From the NCBI GenBank assembly GCA_027485405.1, contig JAIXRB010000201.1, positions 1-24,957 of the forward strand: DNA of 24,957 nt, written 5' to 3'. The notes under the pieces were generated by a model that was not told the origin of the DNA, did no database searches, and saw nothing but the letters and a program-made list of their open reading frames with translations. Below, piece by piece: positions 7,075 through 14,864 of the stretch (position 1 is the first letter of the stretch; each line of letters opens with the position of its first letter). A program made the position numbers and the translations under genes. Origin of the DNA: Leptospiraceae bacterium (GTDB taxonomy: Bacteria; Spirochaetota; Leptospiria; Leptospirales; Leptospiraceae).

Positions 7075-7824
7075 TTAGAGGTGATCAGCTATCACTGTAT
7101 GCAATTTCCAGCGAGAGAGAAGAAAAACCGCAATGAACACAAACAAAAATGGAAAGAAACCTACCCAAGCAAACTGGGGCTCAAATTGATTTAGAAATAA
7201 ATACCGAAAGATATCCAAAGGAATTGTAAACGGATTCATTTCGTTCCAAGTTTTTAGAATGCCTTTTGGATAATAAAGGACAGGCACTGCCCAAAACAGC
7301 AAACTGGACAACAAGCGAACCAAAGGTGAAATATCTTTCAAAAGGACATTGAGTCGAGAAAGATAGTGCAAAAGAAGAAGCAAATACAATCCAACTAAGG
7401 CTAGCCAAACAAAACCTACCCCAATGGAGAACAAATTGCACTTTTCTTTCCAAACCAACAATATACAGACTGGGAAGAAGGTCACAAATGCATGGATCAA
7501 ATACTGAATGTATGGAATCCACAAAAACAAATCGGCTCCTAACGTACTTCTTTTCAACAAACTCCGATTGTCTGTTAGTATTGCCGTACCCCTGACTAAA
7601 AGCTCTTGGAGGGGAATCCAAAACAAAAGCCCGCTTAAGAGATAAGCTGTATAGTCCGACTCAGAGCCAATGTCTCTCCATTGGAAAACCAAGAATACAA
7701 CTGAATACAATGAGATCAGGGTTAAATTCTGGAGGAGCATCCACGAAATCCCTAAAAAAGAACCTGCATATTGCAAAGCATAGTCCCTTCGAACCAAAGC
7801 CCAAAGGAGTGTGATACGTTCCAT
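7075..7824 (-). CDS. wzm: Polysaccharide ABC-2-type transporter permease
   Basis: A 249-residue integral membrane protein with six predicted helices, the standard size for Wzm/TagG permeases. The amphipathic N-terminus LLWALVRRDYALQYAGSFLG is characteristic of the ABC-2 polysaccharide exporters. LLFWAVPVLYYPKGILKTWN before the last helices matches the conserved periplasmic-side P-V-x-Y segment. With the adjacent ATPase it would form a 2+2 channel that moves a lipid-linked glycan across the inner membrane. It is the first gene of the operon and is divergent, 78 bases away, from the methyltransferase gene. Confidence 0.92.
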   Translation of the reverse strand: MERITLLWALVRRDYALQYAGSFLGISWMLLQNLTLISLYSVVFLVFQWRDIGSESDYTAYLLSGLLFWIPLQELLVRGTAILTDNRSLLKRSTLGADLFLWIPYIQYLIHAFVTFFPVCILLVWKEKCNLFSIGVGFVWLALVGLYLLLLLHYLSRLNVLLKDISPLVRLLSSLLFWAVPVLYYPKGILKTWNEMNPFTIPLDIFRYLFLNQFEPQFAWVGFFPFLFVFIAVFLLSRWKLHTVIADHL

Positions 7825-7902
7825 GCTTATAGTTTCGGCAAAGTATCATAATGACCTGGAATACAATTCTCGAGAGACATAATTAGCAACTCCTTCAAAG
7901 AA

Positions 7903-8745
7903 GTGGGCAAAGCACCCCCAGCCTATCCTTATGGAAATATGATACGGATCGAAGATCCCAAAGACAGCCGAGTCTCTCCTTTTTGTTTGATCAAACACAA
8001 AGAGGATGTGAGTCAATACTTTCTTTGTGACCATGAAAAGACAGTTGTTAGACTGCTGGAATCATCTTGGGTTGTGAAAAGTATATTCGGAACAGAGCAT
8101 TACTTACAAAAGCACTCGGACAAAATCAAAAATAAGGGAGTATCTGAAGAACAAATTTTCTTTGCCGAAGAAAGTGTCTTTCTAGAAACCATTGGTTTTT
8201 CGATGCATCGGGGTTTTATAGCCTTAGGAGTGATACCGGAAAATAAAAGCTTAGATGATTTAAAATCTCCAATTGTGATTTGTTCCGAGCTAGCTGATGC
8301 GGAGAACCTTGGTTCTATTTTACGAACAGCTTCAGCATTTGGCATAAAAGACATTTTAGTCGATGAGAAAACAACTTCACCTTACTTAAGACGCTCCGTG
8401 AGAGTATCCATGGGAAACTTGTTTTACCAAAGAATCCGTAGAACAGAAAGTCTTTTATCCGACCTAAAAGAGTTAAAACAAAAGGGCATTTGTCTCGTTG
8501 GCTTAAGCCTCCCAGATCCTAGATTTACAGCAAAACATAAGACCTTACCCGACTTTCAATTTCCTAAAAAATTTGCCCTTCTTTTAGGGAACGAAGCGAA
8601 TGGGTTAGCAGACTCTATTAAATCTGAATGCGAAATCCTGGTTTCAATTCCTATGGCCTTGGAAGTCGATTCTTTGAATGTTTCGCATTCTCTAGCAAGT
8701 TTACTTGGTTTTCGACTTTCTGGGACACCTAAGAAAATGGACTGA
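7903..8745 (+). CDS. TrmH/SpoU-family RNA 2'-O-methyltransferase
   Basis: A SPOUT-class enzyme predicted to methylate a ribose 2'-OH in rRNA or tRNA using S-adenosylmethionine. Motif 1 is DAENLGSILRTASAFG, with the conserved Asn and catalytic Arg. Motif 2 is FALLLGNEANGL. Motif 3 is VSIPMALEVDSLNVSHSLA. Together they build the trefoil-knot cofactor site. The N-terminal ~110 residues (LCDHEKTVVRLLESSWVVKS) are the RNA-binding part, related to L30e. The frame opens with GTG at 7903 (280 residues); ATG at 7939 would trim twelve residues and leave the more family-like IRIEDPKDSRVSPF opening. Neither has a strong ribosome site. The exact RNA target cannot be told from sequence. Confidence 0.9.
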   Translation: MGKAPPAYPYGNMIRIEDPKDSRVSPFCLIKHKEDVSQYFLCDHEKTVVRLLESSWVVKSIFGTEHYLQKHSDKIKNKGVSEEQIFFAEESVFLETIGFSMHRGFIALGVIPENKSLDDLKSPIVICSELADAENLGSILRTASAFGIKDILVDEKTTSPYLRRSVRVSMGNLFYQRIRRTESLLSDLKELKQKGICLVGLSLPDPRFTAKHKTLPDFQFPKKFALLLGNEANGLADSIKSECEILVSIPMALEVDSLNVSHSLASLLGFRLSGTPKKMD

Positions 8746-8822
8746 AAGGCTAAGGTTTCTTAAAGATTCCGTATTGACCAATCGTCCAGTCTTACCATCC
8801 TAACCAGAATAGGCAGGCAAAC

Positions 8823-9188
8823 ATGAGCGACAATCAATACGAATTCTCCCCCGAACAAAACTCCATCCTTCTCGATTTGGCAAACAAAATGAAATATGTT
8901 GCATACTTTGAACTAGCACTTGGAGTCGTTTATCTTATCACAGTAGCTAGTGGTATGTTTCAAAACCTCGGAAGTGGACTTGTTCAAATTGTCCTGGGTT
9001 ATTTAACTTTAAACGCTTCTAAATTCTTTTTACAAATTGTCCAAACGGAAGGAAATGATATTTCCCATCTAATGAGTGCTATGCTAGAACTCAAAAAACT
9101 CTATGCAATTCAGTTTTGGATGAATGTCGCATTGATTGTCATTGTTGTGGTAGGAGCCATTGTCGGCGTAGCATACTTAGCTAAGTAG
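8823..9188 (+). CDS. Small three-helix membrane protein, unknown
   Basis: A 121-residue protein of unrecognised family. After a polar N-terminus (MSDNQYEFSPEQ) there are three hydrophobic segments near residues 26-45, 48-66 and 98-119. The second and third are joined by a charged stretch (QTEGNDISHLMSAMLELKK). The last segment is very rich in Val and Ile (VALIVIVVVGAIVGVAYL). It is probably an inner-membrane protein with no obvious catalytic residues. A purine-rich AGGCAGG six to twelve bases before ATG supports the start. It stands alone between the methyltransferase and a strong terminator. Confidence 0.75.
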   Translation: MSDNQYEFSPEQNSILLDLANKMKYVAYFELALGVVYLITVASGMFQNLGSGLVQIVLGYLTLNASKFFLQIVQTEGNDISHLMSAMLELKKLYAIQFWMNVALIVIVVVGAIVGVAYLAK

Positions 9189-9202
9189 TTTTTCCGATTT
9201 AG

Positions 9203-9235
9203 CGAAGAGATCTATTTTAGGTCTCTTCGTTTTTC
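9203..9235 (+). terminator. Rho-independent terminator
   Basis: Perfect 8-bp stem CGAAGAGA (9203-9210) and TCTCTTCG (9222-9229), an 11-base loop, then TTTTT. It sits 14 bases after the stop of the small membrane protein. The stop codon of the minus-strand small gene falls inside its loop. Confidence 0.85.
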
Positions 9236-9393
9236 GATTCTTTAAGCCAGGTTTCTTTCCAAGCTAGGTGATTTAAGAACCACTCTTGGCGAATCTGGCG
9301 CTTTTGGTACGCGGCTTCCTTTAGGCATTCTGCCAATTGTTCCAATTCCAAGACTTTGTCTTTTAGTAGGTTCAAGCGAAAGGCAGGGTCCAT
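9217..9393 (-). CDS. Small charged helical protein, unknown
   Basis: A 58-codon frame from ATG at 9393 reads MDPAFRLNLLKDKVLELEQL, AECLKEAAYQKRQIRQEWFL, NHLAWKETWLKESKNEET, then TAA. It is Leu/Glu/Lys/Gln-rich with heptad-like spacing in its first half, so a single long helix or short coiled coil is likely. There is no membrane segment or signal peptide. The same frame stays open and protein-like for ~25 codons upstream of the ATG but has no ATG, GTG or TTG there. The original gene may have started further up, or translation may begin at a rare start. No family is recognised. It converges on the terminator of its neighbour. Confidence 0.5.
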   Translation of the reverse strand: MDPAFRLNLLKDKVLELEQLAECLKEAAYQKRQIRQEWFLNHLAWKETWLKESKNEET

Positions 9394-9461
9394 ATTTCTT
9401 GTTTCGGCAAAGCCACAAAGGAAATCCTTGCTTTTTCCCTTCCCTTTGAAACTTTCTAAGC

Positions 9462-11060
9462 ATGAGCATCTCCTTCCCAGATTGGGAATCTATACCACCC
9501 GAGTTTCAAATCCCTGAGGTCCAAAACCACAAATACTTAAAGAATGGACAACTCCTTGATTGGAAAGGAGATAGGGAACCTGTATTCTCTCCCGTTTACG
9601 TAAGGGAAGCTGGAGAAGCGAAACCTAAGCTACTAGGTTCTGTCCCGAGCTTTACGGAAGCTGAGGCATTGGATTCTTTGGAGAGTGCCTTTATCGCTTA
9701 CGAAAAAGGACCATGGCCCAAAATGACCGTCAGCGAACGGATCAAAGCTGTCCAGAATTTTGCCCTTCAAATGAAAGAGAAACGAGATATTATAGTCAAA
9801 TTATTAGTTTGGGAAATTGGTAAATCCTTAAAAGACAGCGAAAAAGAATTTGATCGAACCATTGACTACATAGACGACACGATCAGTGCATTGAAAGACC
9901 AAGACAGAGGAGCATCTCGGTTTGTTTTCGAAAAGGGAATCATCGCCCAAATCAAACGAGCGCCTTTGGGTGTGGTTCTATGCATGGGCCCATTCAATTA
10001 TCCGTTAAACGAAACATTTTGTACTTTGATCCCGGCATTGATTATGGGCAATACTGTTCTTCTGAAACCTGCAAAATTCGGCGTTCTACTCCTTGAACCC
10101 TTACTCCCTTGTTTTCAAAAGGCATTTCCACCTGGAGTTGTAAATACGCTGTATGGACAGGGCTCAAAACTAGTTCCTCCTTTGATGCGAACCGGGAAAA
10201 TCAATGTATTGGCTTTTATCGGTTCCAGTAGAACAGTCAATCAAATCACAAAGGAACATCCAAAGCCCAACCGACTTAGATCCATCTTGGGTTTGAACGC
10301 AAAGAACCCAGGCATTATCTTGGAAGACGCCGACTTTAACGACTCCATTTCCGAAATGGTCTCTGGAGCTCTTTCGTTTAACGGACAAAGATGCACAGCT
10401 CTCAAGATCTTTTTTGTTCCTGAAAGCAGAGCAACAGAGTTTGTTCAGGCTTTTTGCACGGAACTTAAAAAATGGAAGGCTGGGATGCCTTGGGAGAAGG
10501 ATGTTCAGTTAACACCTTTGCCCGAAACTGGAAAAATAGATTGGTTACTTGAGATTTTAAAAGATGCCACAACCCTTGGAGCAAAGATCCAGAATGAAGG
10601 AGGTGGAGAGTCTACGTTTAGCTTTATGCACCCGGCTATCTTGTTTCCTGTTTCACCTAAGATGCGCATTTACCATGAAGAGCAGTTTGGACCCTTGGTA
10701 CCGATCGTTCCTTACAAAGACATCCAAGAGGTCTTTCGCTATTTGGAAGACTCAGATATGGGACAACAAGCCAGCATATTCGGGAAAAATGCAAAGACCA
10801 TTGGTGAGTTGATTGATACCTTGGTGAACCAGGTCTCTCGGATCAACTTAAACGCCCAGTGCCAAAGGGGACCAGACACATTCCCTTTTACCGGAAGAAA
10901 AGACTCCGCAGAAGGAACTCTGTCTGTCATCGACGCCTTACGTTCGTTTTCTATTCGATCCTTAGTTGCTACAAAAGACCAGGAGAATCAGAAGGAATTG
11001 ATCAGAAGCATATTAACAGAAAAAACATCTAAGTTTTTGAATACAGATTTTATACTTTAG
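9462..11060 (+). CDS. Aldehyde dehydrogenase, GapN-like, atypical active site
   Basis: A 532-residue member of the NAD(P)-dependent aldehyde dehydrogenase superfamily. LGVVLCMGPFNYPLNETF and LLKPAK form the cofactor pocket, with Lys of KPAK as the NADP-binding lysine. The nucleophile is Cys311 in SFNGQRCTALK. The C-terminal EEQFGPLVPIVPY and NAQCQRGPDTFPFTGRKDS are also conserved. The overall look is that of non-phosphorylating glyceraldehyde-3-phosphate dehydrogenase relatives (ALDH11-like), so oxidation of a phosphorylated or small aldehyde is likely. The usual LELGG motif, whose Glu is the general base, is replaced by ILGLNAKNP, with Gly277 at the Glu position. The hydrolase gene follows nine bases later, indicating one transcript. 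Confidence 0.85.
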   Translation: MSISFPDWESIPPEFQIPEVQNHKYLKNGQLLDWKGDREPVFSPVYVREAGEAKPKLLGSVPSFTEAEALDSLESAFIAYEKGPWPKMTVSERIKAVQNFALQMKEKRDIIVKLLVWEIGKSLKDSEKEFDRTIDYIDDTISALKDQDRGASRFVFEKGIIAQIKRAPLGVVLCMGPFNYPLNETFCTLIPALIMGNTVLLKPAKFGVLLLEPLLPCFQKAFPPGVVNTLYGQGSKLVPPLMRTGKINVLAFIGSSRTVNQITKEHPKPNRLRSILGLNAKNPGIILEDADFNDSISEMVSGALSFNGQRCTALKIFFVPESRATEFVQAFCTELKKWKAGMPWEKDVQLTPLPETGKIDWLLEILKDATTLGAKIQNEGGGESTFSFMHPAILFPVSPKMRIYHEEQFGPLVPIVPYKDIQEVFRYLEDSDMGQQASIFGKNAKTIGELIDTLVNQVSRINLNAQCQRGPDTFPFTGRKDSAEGTLSVIDALRSFSIRSLVATKDQENQKELIRSILTEKTSKFLNTDFIL

Positions 11061-11069
11061 GAACAACAA

Positions 11070-12347
11070 ATGATTCATATTTTTTTACACAACGTCGCGG
11101 GCAGATCATTGGCTCTTAGCCACAAAGTAACCGAATCAGTACTAAACGGAACAAGTCTTCTGGTCAAGGGAACTCTTACAGGAACAAGCACAGGTCTACA
11201 GTTACTTTCGAAAGCATTTTTTTACAAGCCTGAGTGGCGCGAAGCCCTAGAGCATGCAGGGATCAAAGTAAATGATTCAAGCTTTCATACCGATGAAGCA
11301 TTCCAGAAAGCAATCCATGCTACCAATCTAGCCTTTGAAAAGGCTCAATTTTCAGTGAAAGCCGTAACAAAGGAAACAGATGACCTAATATTCGATAATC
11401 GCATTATAAGTAGCATTTTAGGTAGCTCCCATGATCAAAAATTTAAGTTAACTAAGATCAAAATGAGTTTTAGAGACATTGGGAAAGACATCTCTCTCGA
11501 AGAAGCTCTAGAAGGTTTTCAAAAATCAGGTAAAAAGAAGGCAATCCTCTTTATGCCTGGGCTTCTCACCGATGAGACAGTTTGGCTCGAGGGATTTGTG
11601 CCTTACAAGAAACGAAAGATCAGAACCAAAGGACTATCCACTGAACTGCAAAAACTGGATTACTATCCATTTTATGTTCGTTACAACCACGGGCTACCCA
11701 TCCATGAAAACGGACGGGCATTTGCTCTCTTTTTTGAAGAACTGCACAAAGCTTCTCCAAACTTGGAGCTCAACTACCTAGCCTATTCCCTTGGCTGTTT
11801 GGTGTTTCGAAGTGCTCTCTACTATGGGAAGGAGCAAAATTTAGGTTGGGTAAAGAAAGTTAAAAAAGTAGTGTTTATCTCAAGTCCCAACCGAGGTTCT
11901 TATTTAGAAAAGATTGGCTTTTGGCTCGGAAACATTCTCGAAAAGAGTCCAAGCATAGCTTTAAAGATCCTTGGGATGTTGGGTAATTTGAGAAGCGATG
12001 CAATCAAAGATCTTTCGTTTGGGCTTATCCGAAACGAACCAAAAGATTTTTGGTCACCTATCACTAGATATTTCAAAGACACATACCACAATGAATTGGA
12101 TGATGTGGATGTATACGAAGCTTATTCTCTCATCGATGGAATTGAAAACCCAATCCAAAACTTCTTAGGAGATGGCATTGTAGAAAAACAAAGCCTTCGT
12201 TATCTAACGGACAAAGTTTTTGTGAAAAAAGAAAACTCCAAGCTCAGAACTTTAGAAATTGTTAAGGCAAACCACTTTTCCATTTTACAAAAGAAAGAAT
12301 TGTTCCTTTGGATCAATGAAATCTATGAAGACAAAACTTCGACATGA
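11070..12347 (+). CDS. Alpha/beta-hydrolase, lipase-like
   Basis: A 425-residue protein. The first ~150 residues are a helical N-terminal region without signal peptide or recognised domain. From residue ~165 an alpha/beta-hydrolase core begins: KKAILFMPGLLTDETVW (oxyanion loop) and the nucleophile elbow LAYSLGCL, where Ala replaces the first Gly of GxSxG. VVFISSPNRGS, GDGIVEKQS (likely acid) and KANHFSIL (His) complete a Ser-Asp-His triad. A lipid or ester substrate is plausible from the lipase/PGAP1-like look, but the substrate is unknown. AGGA eight bases before ATG gives a good ribosome site. It follows the aldehyde dehydrogenase by nine bases. Its last 25 bases overlap the opposing deacetylase-fold gene. 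Confidence 0.75.
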   Translation: MIHIFLHNVAGRSLALSHKVTESVLNGTSLLVKGTLTGTSTGLQLLSKAFFYKPEWREALEHAGIKVNDSSFHTDEAFQKAIHATNLAFEKAQFSVKAVTKETDDLIFDNRIISSILGSSHDQKFKLTKIKMSFRDIGKDISLEEALEGFQKSGKKKAILFMPGLLTDETVWLEGFVPYKKRKIRTKGLSTELQKLDYYPFYVRYNHGLPIHENGRAFALFFEELHKASPNLELNYLAYSLGCLVFRSALYYGKEQNLGWVKKVKKVVFISSPNRGSYLEKIGFWLGNILEKSPSIALKILGMLGNLRSDAIKDLSFGLIRNEPKDFWSPITRYFKDTYHNELDDVDVYEAYSLIDGIENPIQNFLGDGIVEKQSLRYLTDKVFVKKENSKLRTLEIVKANHFSILQKKELFLWINEIYEDKTST

Positions 12348-13258
12348 GCCCGAACAGAATCTGCTAAAGCTCCAAAGTCATAGCCTCCTTCCAAAAAAGA
12401 GATAAGTCGTCCGTTTGAAAATTGTTCAGCGAGTCTCTTGATTCGAACTGAAAATCTTTCAAAGTCTCGCGTTTCTAAATTCATTCCACCCAATGGATCA
12501 CGAATGTGCGCATCAAAACCTGCGGAAACCAAAATGAATTCTGGCTGATAAAACTCCATTTCTCTTTCAAACAAGTTCCAAGCCTTTTCATACTCAAAGG
12601 ATCCACTTCCTCTGGGCAACGGAACATTTAACGTAGAACCGAGTCCAGCACCTTCTCCTTTTTCTTCGGCGGCACCAGATCCGGGATAAAACGGGTATTG
12701 GTGAAACGATGTAAAATACACAGACCCGTCCGCATAGAAGTGGTTTTGTGTTCCGTTTCCGTGGTGAACATCCCAGTCCAAGATGCAGATTTTGTGTATA
12801 CCCTTGGTTTGTAAATATCTAGCAGTCACTGCGATATGGTTGAAAAGACAAAAACCCATTGCATAGTTTTCTTCGGCATGGTGACCAGGAGGACGCACCA
12901 GAGCAAAACCATTCTTAGCCTGATCAGAAAGAATTTGGTCAGCGAGAAATAGCCCTGCCCCACTTGCCAACCGCGCGGCGAGACTTGAGTCGGATGAGAA
13001 AGGGGTGTCCCCATCTAAGTATCCATAGGAATGTTTGATACAGTGTTCTTCAATGTTATCGATATGCTCTAATGTGTGAACTCTTTTGAGATCGAAATGA
13101 CTTGCAGGTGAAAAGTCTTGGCATATTTCTAATTTTGAACTCGAAAGTTTGGTTAAGGCTTCCAATGCTGACTCCAAACGACCGCTAGTTTCAGGGTGTC
13201 CAAGCCCAGTGTCATGCTTTAAGAATTCGTTTCGATATGCGATTGCAGTCTGTTTCAT
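12323..13258 (-). CDS. Histone deacetylase-superfamily hydrolase
   Basis: A 311-residue zinc hydrolase of the arginase/deacetylase fold. All catalytic elements are present: GHPETSGRLE near the N-terminus, RPPGHHAE with the His126-His127 pair, ILDWDVHHGNGTQ giving zinc ligands Asp163 and His165, SAGFDAHIRDPLGG with ligand Asp249, and LEGGYD with Tyr293. Bacterial members remove acetyl groups from small amines such as polyamines, from acetoin-related substrates, or from protein lysines; the substrate cannot be assigned here. It lies 12 bases after an unknown gene on the same strand, probably in one operon. Its 3' end overlaps the opposing hydrolase gene by 25 bases. Confidence 0.93.
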   Translation of the reverse strand: MKQTAIAYRNEFLKHDTGLGHPETSGRLESALEALTKLSSSKLEICQDFSPASHFDLKRVHTLEHIDNIEEHCIKHSYGYLDGDTPFSSDSSLAARLASGAGLFLADQILSDQAKNGFALVRPPGHHAEENYAMGFCLFNHIAVTARYLQTKGIHKICILDWDVHHGNGTQNHFYADGSVYFTSFHQYPFYPGSGAAEEKGEGAGLGSTLNVPLPRGSGSFEYEKAWNLFEREMEFYQPEFILVSAGFDAHIRDPLGGMNLETRDFERFSVRIKRLAEQFSNGRLISFLEGGYDFGALADSVRAHVEVLSS

Positions 13259-13270
13259 TGCAAAAAAAAT

Positions 13271-13834
13271 CTAGTGAAAGACCATAACTCTTTCTACGAA
13301 AATAAACAATTCGAGAAGCTCCAGAATGATTTTATCAACTGACCCAGATAAGGTAGCAAGCTCTTCGGCGGAAAGTTGTTTGTCAGCTAAAGCTTGAGAA
13401 AGACTGCCTAGAAAATGTTTCATTTTTTCTGAGAGTGATCCATTGAAGATGTCTCTAAAGTTCTGTGCTTTTATTACATACTCTGGTCGCATTGCCCCGT
13501 TGATTTCCCAGGTGAGATCGGATGGAAATTGCAAAGTAGTATAGAAATAATCGTTTTGCTTTGTAATTCGAATGGCGCTTTCATTGGGAGAGAAATCCAC
13601 TTTTTTAAGCAGTAAAGAATAAAGTAAAATGGATTCAATAGAGTTTGAGAGCTCCTTTTTTTCAGATCCAGTAACTTTTTTATCACCACCTAATTTAGTC
13701 AAATACAAATCACCTAATGTTTTGTAAGCTGTCGTAAGTTCCTGGATTCGGTCTTTGAAATTTTCTTTTATTAAATAAAACTCAGGGAACCTTCCGTATC
13801 CTTTAAAAGTTAAATCTTTGGTCAGGTTGATCAT
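13271..13834 (-). CDS. Unknown cytoplasmic protein upstream of the deacetylase gene
   Basis: A 187-residue protein with no recognised family. The start MINLTKDLTFKGYGRFPEFY at 13834 is preferred. A GTAGG-type ribosome site lies upstream, and the longer frame to 14002 would run into the divergent lipoprotein gene. The first ~90 residues look helical and charged. A middle segment is strand-rich (SAIRITKQNDYFYTTLQF, DLTWEING). The last ~70 residues are helical, with ALADKQLSAEELATLS and a hydrophobic end (LELLELFIFVERVMVF). There is no signal peptide or clear membrane span. It probably shares an operon with the deacetylase-fold gene 12 bases downstream. Confidence 0.6.
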   Translation of the reverse strand: MINLTKDLTFKGYGRFPEFYLIKENFKDRIQELTTAYKTLGDLYLTKLGGDKKVTGSEKKELSNSIESILLYSLLLKKVDFSPNESAIRITKQNDYFYTTLQFPSDLTWEINGAMRPEYVIKAQNFRDIFNGSLSEKMKHFLGSLSQALADKQLSAEELATLSGSVDKIILELLELFIFVERVMVFH

Positions 13835-13924
13835 AGTATAGCCTACTATTGTAACAGACTTGAAAATATGGTCAACCAATGAAATCCACTTTTCCAGAAA
13901 CGACAGTTTTGGAAACCTACACCA

Positions 13925-14854
13925 ATGCTCAGAATTCATCTTTGGATAGTTTTCATTTTGGTACATTTTGCCTGCCAAAGCCCTCAAAAACCAGAGACTC
14001 ATCGGTCAAGTGATGCTTCGTCTTTTCTCGAAGGGCTCTATATCAACCAAAAATCCGTCTCGAATCCCACTACTTGGAAACCACTTTTGGATCGCATGCA
14101 AAATGTCGGAATGAACCTGGTTGTGATCGATGCCCAACCAAAGTCTCCCGCCAAAGAAACCCTAGATGATTTGAAGTCCAAAGGATTTTGGACTGTGGCA
14201 CGGATCGTCAACTTTGATGGTGGTTTGAAGGTCATTGCCCCCGATCCCGGTCGGTTGGCATCCATTCAATCAGCTATCCGCGCCGCATGCCAGGCTGGTT
14301 TCCAAGAAATCCAATTGGACTACATTCGTTATGCGGATGGAGGCACTGACTTTACTCTCTCTTATGAAAAAAGGTATGAGAACATTTTAGCCGTTATCCA
14401 GGGCCATAAAGAAAAATCAAAGCCAGATTGTAGGAGCGAAATAAAATGGAGCGCTGACATCTTTGGTCGTGTTCCTTTTATTGAAAACGATGCCATTGGG
14501 CAAAAAGTTGAACCGTTTAGCAAAGAACTAGATGCTCTATACCCAATGCTCTACCCATCTCATTTTTATGGTATCACAGCTAGAGTCGCAGATCCTTACA
14601 CAACTATCAAAGAAGGAATCCAGCGAACAAAAGCAAGAAGTGAATCCAAAACTCGAGCCCTAGCTTGGGTGCAAGGATTCAAAATGCATATTGGACCATC
14701 TGGGCTAAGTTACCAAGACTACATCAAAGTGCAGATGCTAGGTGCATTTGATGCAAAAGGAGATGGTTTTGTTGTTTGGAATGCAGGCAACGACTACGAA
14801 GACAGCTTTTCTGCTTATGAAGATTACAGAAAAGAAAAGGCTTCGCGTCCCTAA
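13925..14854 (+). CDS. Lipoprotein with DUF4015 glycoside-hydrolase-like domain
   Basis: A 309-residue protein. Residues 1-17 form a signal peptide ending FILVHFAC, so it is a probable lipoprotein anchored at Cys17, in the relaxed lipobox style of spirochaetes. From residue ~35 the chain follows the DUF4015/COG1306 TIM-barrel pattern: GLYINQKSV, LVVIDAQ, FWTVARIVNFDG, EIQLDYIRYADGG, IKWSADIFGR, LDALYPMLYPSHF, RALAWVQGF, GFVVWNAG. The IQxDYIR and YPMLYPSH motifs are the hallmark. The family is thought to act on polysaccharides, but a substrate is not established. It is divergent from the unknown gene at 13834 and converges with radA, ten bases apart. Confidence 0.85.
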   Translation: MLRIHLWIVFILVHFACQSPQKPETHRSSDASSFLEGLYINQKSVSNPTTWKPLLDRMQNVGMNLVVIDAQPKSPAKETLDDLKSKGFWTVARIVNFDGGLKVIAPDPGRLASIQSAIRAACQAGFQEIQLDYIRYADGGTDFTLSYEKRYENILAVIQGHKEKSKPDCRSEIKWSADIFGRVPFIENDAIGQKVEPFSKELDALYPMLYPSHFYGITARVADPYTTIKEGIQRTKARSESKTRALAWVQGFKMHIGPSGLSYQDYIKVQMLGAFDAKGDGFVVWNAGNDYEDSFSAYEDYRKEKASRP

Positions 14855-14864
14855 CCTATTCTTT

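Noticed and set aside
9242..9469. A 75-residue minus-strand frame starting at 9469
   Set aside because: Its composition is not protein-like; the frame next to it (9217-9393) explains the coding signal better.
13835..14002. Longer N-terminus for the unknown gene at 13271-13834
   Set aside because: It would overlap the start and signal peptide of the divergent lipoprotein gene; MINLTKDL at 13834 has a ribosome site.
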